Translations under genes and position numbers: made by a program | NCBI RefSeq assembly: GCF_037975245.1 | Contig: NC_092583.1 | Span: forward strand, 12,299,764 to 12,363,763 | Length of the DNA stretch: 64,000 nt | Direction: 5' to 3' | Source of the DNA: Apostichopus japonicus | Taxonomy: Eukaryota; Echinodermata; Holothuroidea; Aspidochirotida; Stichopodidae | In this document: positions 56,232 to 64,000 of the stretch, one piece after another | How positions within the stretch are numbered: the stretch's first letter is position 1 | Layout of the letters: each line of letters begins with the position of its first letter | The notes under the pieces: model-generated | What the model was told of the DNA's origin: nothing | Databases searched by the model: none | What the model saw: only the letters and a program-made list of their open reading frames with translations

Positions 56232-59200
56232 ATGAATGAAGACAGAGATGGAGGAAGGAGTACGCCAGAGAGTAGCATATCCCAGTCCAATCACAATAGT
56301 CGAAGGACTGAAATGTTTGCTGTTTTGGCTTTTGGAATAGCAATTTTATTGACCATCTTCCTTGCAAGATCATTTAAAGGAATAGAGTACAACCAGGTAT
56401 GTCAAAGTAAGGCCTATATAGCGGAGTAATTATAGAATACAGGGCCACTCGATGATACTATCTGAGCATCCGGATGCGCGGATGCTCAGTCTCACCCCAG
56501 TACGTATGTGAGTAAAATATGTCAAAGTCCCAGTTCTTTCTTTTTGAGTGGATGCGCGGATGCGTGGATGCGGAGTCAAAAATTTCCTAAGTCCTTTGCT
56601 AGTACTTCTGTGGTGGAATTTTAGAGGGCGTCACACATGTACGGATGCCTTTTAAGAACGACACACTATTGATGTGGATTGTGGAATATCTTCGTACATA
56701 CGGGACTTTCAGTATTGGAAATACGTGATGGTATATGTCGAAACTTTTTCGAAAATTATATAAGTCCATTCCTAGTACTCCCGGGGTGGATGCGCGGATG
56801 CGGAGTCAAAATGAAATACGTGATGGAAATTAGAGGGAGTCAAAATGAAATACATGATGGTATATGGGGAAACTTTCGAAAATTATTTAAGTCCATTCCT
56901 AGTACTCCCGGGGTGGATGCGCGGATGCGCGGATGCGGAGTCAAAATGAAATACGTGATGGAAATTAGAGGGAGTCAAAATGAAATACATGATGGTATAT
57001 GGGGAAACTTTCGAAAATTATTTAAGTCCATTCCTAGTACTCCCGGGGTGGATGCGCGGATGCGCGGATGCGCGGATGCGGAGTCAAAATGAAATACGTG
57101 ATGGAATTTTAGAGGGCGTCATACGTGTACGGACATGTACAGACACACCGCGCATCCGCGCATCCGGATGCTGGGAAGAGTTAATGAATGGCCCTGTATT
57201 CTATAATTGTACCTATATAGCTGCAACCAGTTCTGGCATATAGGAGACCAGGGTCCATGTAGGTGCATGTATGTCCCACAAAATATTAATGAGATGAAGA
57301 GTAACTATAGTGTATTCTCATTTTCATACTGTACTTCTGTCAGATTCAGCAGTCGCAAAGCCTCTTAAATCAAAGATGCAAAACTGAATTGTTCTTTTCC
57401 ATGCCCCTGTAGGCTGTAGATAGGAACAACTCTTAGCTGTTGATTTACCCTGAAGTAGCATTAAGTTATCACAGGATAACTCACCATTTTTTTTTTTTTT
57501 TGTGGATTCTCACCAGCTGTGAGGCTTATGCAAAAGTTCCTCTTTGGTTGCATAATTTATATTAAATTACCACATTGAGGATTATATATACTGCAAAAGA
57601 TATGACATTCCATATTCTTGATGAACTACTTCAAGGTCACCACTATCATATGTGTAAAATAGGCTAACTAGTATTATTTGCTACAACTATATGATAGTTC
57701 TCTTCGAATAACCCTTCTTGATGTCTGCTAGCAAATCAGTTGAACTGTTGCAGACACTGAACTAAGGAGAGTCTGAATCAATCATAGGGAATCTCTTCCT
57801 CTCTCAGTTTGGCTTCAAACGCCGGAAAGCGTCTGGAAAAGTGGACACTGACACTGTTTATTCAGGTGGTAGATACCCAATCGGCATCACCTTCAACTTT
57901 AAAACGTTCCCAGCCGATGCTCATATTCTGGAACTGTGGAATCTTGAAGTTTTCACGAGCGACCGTCTACAGGTGAGACTATTTTACGTGTCATCTTAAA
58001 TGAACATTGATTTTATCGACGATATCTGGCATGAGATGTAGGCATCCAGTATATAAAGTATAAAACTAAGAAGCAGAATACTTCTAAAGACTTTTACCTT
58101 ACTTTTTAGTTTACTTTCTGCCACGATTTAATGCGTCTCAGAACATGTTTTTGTTCACCATTTTTTTGTAGGTATCACTCGATTGTGCTCTTCAGTATTT
58201 CCTTCGTATTGAAGATTTGAAATTGCTCCACGACAATTACGACCTCCAGTATGAGTCCGTCTTAGAGGACAGTGCCCGAGATGCCATCAAGAGTGCAGCT
58301 ACCCGTTTCAGCACCAGGGACTATGGCATCATTCGGGGAGAGATTGAGGAAGTGCTCTTTGTGGCTGCTAGAGTCAGACTTGGAGGTCTTTGCTGTCCCA
58401 TCTGGTGTGATCTACCCACAGGTAAATGTCTTCAGTGCTTGTCCCAAAACTAGTCAGCTTGCTATGAACTTGCTGAAGTTTTCAAGAGTATGATACGTCC
58501 TCCGGCCCTCTTTGCTTAGAGGATGACGGTAGAAATAAATGTTTGTCTGATTGTCAGAAGTGCTGTCTGATTCGGGCTGTTAAGTGTTGTTTCGATAATC
58601 AAGCAAAACAAATTCACCTCAGAAGTGTGAAGGAGCCTACGTGTTAGGATACCAACATGAGGGTGCGACATACAATCAAAGACAGCTTGGGTATATACTC
58701 ATAGATCACGGGGCAGATAGGCTGTGTAGCGGTGGTTCAGATGGTAAGATGGTTCAATCCAAGGGGCAGGGAGGGGGTGAAACTTTGGAAGGGGGGGCAG
58801 TCAGGTAAGTGACTCTGATTCATGATGGTCAGGCCTGCCCATAGAAAAACAGTCCTGCTCAAATTCACTCGGGCATTAATAATTTGTTACTGGATAAAAC
58901 TACCCCAAATACTGCCTTTAGGATTCATCCTTGAGCGCACCTAATAAGTTGACCAGCCACCACATGATGGTAAACACAAGTCCTCTATAATGGCCAGCAC
59001 TTCTTTCTTGTGTGAAGACAAATTTGGCTTGACCACTGAAATAGTACAATGTGTGTTTAATCATGAATTTGTGTAGAGGAGCGTTCAGTATGAATAGCAT
59101 AACAAACTCAGGTAGATATTCAATCTGCACTGTTTGTGGTCCAAAACAGGGGACTCGGTTGGTATTTGATATAGGCAGGGTAGATCGTAATGATTCAAGG

Positions 59201-60957
59201 CTGCAAGCTACAAACTTACCTACATCTGAACTTTCCGACAAACTGGATCCTCTGGACAATTGGGTTGATCATAGGTTTTCCAGACACATAGACAGTGTAC
59301 GTAGCAGTGGCTTAATTAACGGGAAGGGAGTGGATGGGGCGATACATTGACCCACTCTGTTTTTGGGGGGGGGGATTCTGAAATGTTGTGCATGGGATGT
59401 GTTCCAATATGACAAGCATTGGCTAGACTTTCTAGACCAAAACTGCGTTAAAGCTACGGTTAAACGTTTGTCCTGAACTTCCTGAAGATGGATCTCTGGA
59501 CCTTAGACTGACTAATTGGGACTGCAGAGTGAAAAAATTTAACAAATTTGAAATGATTTGCTAATTGGTCATGGATCTCTGGCACAGGGAGCGAGTATTG
59601 GTGGACTTTGCAGTGTTATCCTGTGTATAGTACACTTAGTACAGTAAATATCTGCGTTTGTTGAATTCACAACATCAAGTGTAGGCATTTGAAATAGCAT
59701 ATTGATAAGGTATGTATGATCTTAAAGAAATGTGTACCCGTTAAGTATCTTCTATGCATTCTTGGTGTACCTAGATGATAGGTCTTCAATGGTAAAATAA
59801 TATTTGCTAACATATCACTACAGCATTCATTTTACACTAAAAGCAGAGTTTCTTTACTTTTCAATTGTTTGAGACAACAAAATTCAAAACTGTTCAAGTG
59901 CTACACAAAAGTAGAATGTTAACGTGTTATAATTGTATATATACACGTATATATTTTAGATCCTCCTGCAAGCAGAAACTCCCAAAGAAGCCTCATTGGC
60001 TTATCAAAGCAGCAAGCTGACCGAAGTCAGTCTCTTAGATTCATAGTTAACGTCCATGATTATGAATTGTCAATTGTCAACAACTCTGTAACTGGACGAC
60101 ATACATTTATCTTGGAGTGACTCAAACTCGGGACTTTATGATTGAAAGATTGTAAAATGTTTAGTTACAGCTGGCATGTCTCCGATCTGTAATATCTGTA
60201 CTGTAATCCATTTGTATTTATCCGTTCTGATGTTTATAAGGTGGTTGCAATTCTACCGGCTGCATTCCCAGAGAGAGCGATTCCTGTGGCCCAGATCAGC
60301 TTGGGTTGTTTGCCAGCGTGAGGTTTTTTCAACTCCTCTACGTCGAGATCGATCCAAACGTCATCGCCCAAAATCTGAAGACGCTGACTCAGATGGAAGA
60401 TGCCAAAAAGGAAGTTTTTCTACAATCCTCACAGTTGGTGCGGCTTGAAACACTGAAAATGGCGAGTACTTAGGCAACCCAGCAGTTTTCTTCTAAGAAT
60501 TTTCTTGTCATATCTCTGTTGCCCTGAACACATTCTCTTCCATTTCCATCCCAGATTTATGTTTATGAATACCGACTACATATTGCGAAGAATTGGGCAC
60601 ATTTTTAGAATTCCAGTTTGAATGAATAATGAAGAATGAATGACAATTTAAATTTGTTGCCTGGTTTCCTCCCAATCCCCCCCCCCACAGGTCGAGGAAA
60701 TTAACAACACAGCAGCAGAACTCAGCCAGAATGCGACAGCCCAGGCCGATCTGATCCGGGCAAAAGCGTCAGCCGATGCTCAGGCCATCGTAGAGAATGC
60801 GCACAACGCAGGGTTACAGCTGATGTACAGTAGACTCAACATCACGGCACAGGAGGAAAAAGCGTCATTGAACTACCTGAGAACGTTGAGGGATCACCAG
60901 GATGTCTACATGACTATCAATTTTAATTCTTTAGTCAACACGGCAGGTTTTCCCTGA
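56232..60957 (+). CDS. Membrane-anchored SPFH/band-7 domain protein with a cysteine-rich insert
   Basis: Five exons: 56232-56396, 57808-57972, 58172-58421, 60241-60461 and 60691-60957 (TGA), giving 355 residues with agreeing phases. Layout: polar N-tail, one membrane helix (about 28-45, MFAVLAFGIAILLTIFLA), then a band-7 fold: YPIGITFNFKTFPADAHI, CALQYFLRIEDL, a helix SARDAIKSAATRFSTRDYGI and IRGEIEEVLF. A loop with seven cysteines spans the exon 3/4 junction (CCPIWCDLPTGGCNSTGC), then VRFFQLLYVEIDP and a C-terminal Ala/Glu/Gln-rich helix probably forming a coiled coil. SPFH proteins oligomerise on membranes and scaffold microdomains. The exact subfamily is not recognised. The fourth intron starts with GC, not GT. 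An alternative exon near 59960 was rejected because it breaks the frame. Confidence 0.88.
56412..57228. mobile_element. Terminal-inverted-repeat element with internal minisatellite, in intron 1 of the SPFH gene
   Basis: The left end (CTATATAGCGGAGTAATTAT then AGAATACAGGGCCA) and right end are inverted repeats of about 35 bases. Inside, ATGCGCGG words flank three to four units of about 115-140 bases containing GAGTCAAAATGAAATACGTG and CCATTCCTAGTACTCC. GCATCCGGATGC palindromes lie next to both ends. No transposase is present. Confidence 0.8.
58422..60240 (+). other. Intron 3 of the SPFH gene
   Basis: 1.8 kb. It contains G runs near 58791 and 59365 and no recognisable mobile element. An open stretch near 59960-60120 looked exon-like but does not fit the frame. 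Confidence 0.7.
60462..60690 (+). other. GC-AG intron of the SPFH gene
   Basis: The exon ends in AAAATG and the intron starts GCGAGTAC; the acceptor is CCCCCCACAG. Only this join keeps both exons in the same frame with no residues lost. No GT donor that keeps the frame was found nearby, and the frame meets TAG shortly after. Confidence 0.75.
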
Positions 60958-61358
60958 ATTGACCTTTCTTTCTTTTCTGTTTCTTCTCATTGTCTAATTT
61001 CCAATTAACTTAAAACTAAAAGTGTGAAGAACTTAATTCTTGCATTATAAGTGCAATGTTTCCAAAGTTCACAATTTTCTTTGTTTTCAAAGTTTAACAC
61101 TTTTCATCTTTTAACCACCACTTGCAGTTGTTTTTCAAGTTAAATTAAACTCAACTTATGTATGACTCCAGATGGTGTGATATCAGAGCATAATAGAATT
61201 TCTGTGTGTGTGTGTGTTAAAATGTCTAACACACTAGATTATGTACCATGCAGCCTGGCTGCAGTAATGCTGCAGCCTTCTCAGCTTCCAACTTTTGACA
61301 TGGTTACCTAAGTTAGTGTTTCCATTGAGAAAGAAAACTATTAAATATTAAACATTAA

Positions 61359-61364
61359 AATAAA
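61359..61364 (+). promoter_or_regulatory. Candidate polyadenylation signal of the SPFH gene
   Basis: AATAAA about 400 bases after the stop codon. Confidence 0.45.
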
Positions 61365-63348
61365 GTTAAACAGCATTGCATTATCATTGATGCGAGATTT
61401 CACAATTACCTGCTGGATGCATTGTCGATAATATATTTGTTGCAATGACTGGTGCTTTCAAACAGCTATCCACTATTCAAACATATGTGCCAAAGAGTTT
61501 TTTTCTTCTTCTCAAGATTCAAATTTTATGAAATATTCCATGTTTGCTTCAACTAATTATTATTTTTGAAATATTTCTGCTTTTGCTAATTTTAATCATT
61601 TTTATACATTTTACAATTTGCAATATTTTGTGTGCTGAAATTATTTTTGGGGGCTTAAGTGTTTGGTTATTTTGTTGTTGTTGTCCTGAATGACAAGGTT
61701 ATGAGTCAAATGTTATGGAACCAGGGGGGGGGGGGGTGTTATCGTTGACTTGATGATAAGCGAGGATATTGATATATAAAAGTCTATTATGCATGCCACA
61801 CTGTTTTTTTTTCAAACCCTGTTAATGTCATGTGTAGCCTGAGATGCATGGCTACATAAATTGACAATTAAAAATCATCTGTATTTGCCTCCAATTAGCT
61901 TGCTTGGAAGATTGAAAATGATCAGATACACATGGTCAAAACCTTTAAAGTTTTGTGTACAACAGTCTTAATAGCATCTTATCAATCTCACTGAGGACCG
62001 TAATCTCCATAACTTTCTACTCCCCTTAATTGTCTTTGAAGGGTTAGAATTCTAGAAGTCCAGCAATTTTTAGCTTGCTCTATAGTTTAATTATGAGCCA
62101 TTACGAGATGACTGTTATAAACCCAAGGGTTCACAAACCGGGGATCATAGATTCACCCTTTGAGGAGCCCTGGGCCTGACATACATTTGGGGCCTTCTCC
62201 AGGAATTGTGTTTTACATTATAATCCAGGTGCCAGTGCACTAGTTATATGAAAAAATATTAATTCATACCCACCTCAAAACTGAAATATCCTTTTTTTCC
62301 CTTTGTGAATGATCTTATTGTTAAACACCTTTCTTCCCTCTTCCATTATTATAATTTTTTTTTGGTTACATGTTACACATTTGACTTGATTGCTGTTTTG
62401 TCGATTTTGTTACCTTTTGTTCTATGGTATACTAGTATTAGTAGAGATATAGTTGTATGTATAATTAAATGACGGGCCATTCATATTCTTTTCAGTACAA
62501 CTTATTCACCGTATCATGAAGATCTCTCGTCCAGTAGCTTGGATACTACCCCTGGCATTTCTGAGGGTTAATTTCAACCATTCTGAATTAATGAACCTAG
62601 GTATTGATGAGATCTATCAAACATAGAGTTTAAAGCTTGCTGCCGCAGAGAATTCCGTCCACGCATGCAGTAAATGCATGAACTTGCAAGTAGTTTCAAT
62701 AAATCTCATTTTTTCCCTCTCCCCTCAATAAGTTGGGATTTATAATTACAGCCAATTGTAGTTATACAGTACAGCTCAGAGGCTGCTTGCCTACACATTA
62801 TTTGACCATCCAAGCTAATGGACCACAAGGATTTACTCTGTATGGAAAGTATGACCTTGTGTGATGTTGGTACGTACCACACCTCTAGGTCTAAGTTAGC
62901 TGCCTAGGCTAATTAAATTTTTACTTCCATTTCATACAGCTGAAAATAACATGTTATTCTTTTTGTTTGGTTCATTGTGTTTCAAAGTAATCGAATGGGT
63001 CATTTTGCAGACTTTTCTACCATTCCTAACTAATACCAAAGATTTTTGTTAATTTTGCTAACTAATACCAAGATATTTTTGTTAATTTTAAAACATTTAT
63101 GCAAACTTTTGCCAAAGAGGAAACCAAATAAAGTTTAAAACAGTTGTTTAAAAATAAATTACATTGCTTTCATAAATATGAAATATATGGGAAATTTGTT
63201 GTCATAAAAATTACATTGCTTTCATAAATATGAAATATATGGGAAATTTGTTGTCATTATTTCTATGTTGGTATCTTCAATGACGATCTTTTAAACCTGA
63301 TAAATCCAAACAAAGGAGATTGGATAAACGTAATACTTAGTCTTACCC
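61365..63348. other. Intergenic segment right of the SPFH gene
   Basis: AT-rich DNA with a G run near 61725 and a 52-bp tandem duplication at 63158-63257. I recognise no gene or mobile element here. Confidence 0.55.
63158..63257 (+). repeat. Two tandem 52-bp units
   Basis: ATTACATTGCTTTCATAAAT and the following about 30 bases (through GGGAAATTTGTTGTCAT) occur twice without visible change, so the duplication is recent. Confidence 0.9.
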
Positions 63349-63699
63349 AGTGGCGTAGGAAGGTACTTTTGAGTGGGGGCTGAAGACTGATGGCCGTCCT
63401 GGGAAGGGGTCAAAGGGGAGGGGGACACCTTTGGATTTTTTTTTGCATTTCCAGGTGGCCTCAGATGCAATTTGGTGCAATATAGCACATTTCAACCCAC
63501 CCACTCCATTTTGTATATAATTTTGCATTTTCACCTGGCCTTAGATGCAATTTGGTGCTCCAAATGAGATTCTTTTCTAAATTGGAAATAAAAAAGGGGT
63601 TTCTGACTTGTGAAGCGGGGGGGCGGAATGATACTTCCGCCCCTCCATATTTTTCACTGGGGGCTGGCGCCCCCCTCCCCACCGGTTCCTACGCCCTTA
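63349..63699 (-). mobile_element. Short hAT-type MITE, family 1, copy 4
   Basis: CAGTGGCGTAGGAA on the left and CCTACGCCCTTA on the right, with flanks GTCTTACC and ATCTTACC (7 of 8). Same body as the copies at 10806, 14164 and 35510. Confidence 0.87.
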
Positions 63700-64000
63700 A
63701 TCTTACCTCATATTTCTGTGGGACACCTAATTTTCCCAAGACTTTAAATTAAAGCCTCCTTATTCACTCTCTTCAGGCATTCCCCCTGCCCACAAGTTCA
63801 CTTGCCACTTTCCTCTATTAGCAAGCTTAAAGTATTGGCGCTATTCAACAAAACAAAATTCGAAGGTGTTTGTTTACAGTATCCATAGTATGCATGCAAG
63901 GCCTTCACTTATACACACTATTCGTGAGCGGTGCTATGCGAGAAGTTGTTCACGGAATCCTCCACTGTATTGAGAGTACCGTTCGTTCGTAAGTAAGCTC
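63700..64000. other. Right end of the window
   Basis: No gene or repeat recognised in the last 300 bases. Confidence 0.5.

Noticed and set aside
56570-57150. CRISPR-like regular repeats
   Set aside because: Units are contiguous minisatellite copies without unique spacers, inside a eukaryotic intron.
59960-60120. Possible extra exon of the SPFH gene after an ATTTTAG acceptor
   Set aside because: No donor leaves the phase needed for the next exon, while joining 58421 directly to 60241 gives a continuous, cysteine-rich family-like sequence.

Overview
The window is eukaryotic, intron-rich, AT-rich DNA full of mobile elements. The protein families (a nose-resistant-to-fluoxetine acyltransferase, a secreted multi-module farnesoic-acid-methyltransferase-like protein, a family-10 fucosyltransferase, a membrane SPFH/band-7 protein), the long repeat-filled introns and the tRNA-derived SINEs suggest a marine invertebrate. 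My best guess is an echinoderm such as a sea cucumber; this is inference and nothing in the sequence proves it.

Four protein-coding genes could be assembled exon by exon with matching splice phases. (1) About 1.8-15.4 kb, plus strand: the last 12 coding exons of an NRF-6-like multi-pass acyltransferase, with its 5' exons lying outside the window. (2) 37.4-17.0 kb, minus strand: a complete 20-exon gene for a secreted 1,452-residue protein with eight modules of the farnesoic acid O-methyltransferase-like type and two Pro/Thr-rich linkers. (3) 52.4-51.1 kb, minus strand: a single-coding-exon alpha-1,3-fucosyltransferase of 443 residues. (4) 56.2-61.0 kb, plus strand: a complete 5-exon SPFH/band-7 protein of 355 residues. 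Genes 1 and 2 are tail to tail; genes 3 and 4 are head to head. I see no functional link among the four.

The rest is mostly repeats. 0-1.1 kb holds a tandem array of a tRNA-like SINE. The introns of gene 1 carry SINEs, a LINE reverse-transcriptase remnant, two copies of a short hAT-type element and a doublet of another terminal-inverted-repeat element. The introns of gene 2 carry an ATCAC satellite, more MITEs and SINE fragments. The 40.3-46.9 kb interval is a set of nested transposons: an outer element with a perfect 8-bp target duplication holds a second with a near-perfect one, which holds a third with dense CCGACTAA-type subterminal repeats, which holds a large fold-back of about 145-bp units. 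46.9-49.8 kb and 61-63.3 kb look like ordinary intergenic DNA. No bacterial-type system, CRISPR array, rRNA or intact tRNA gene was seen.
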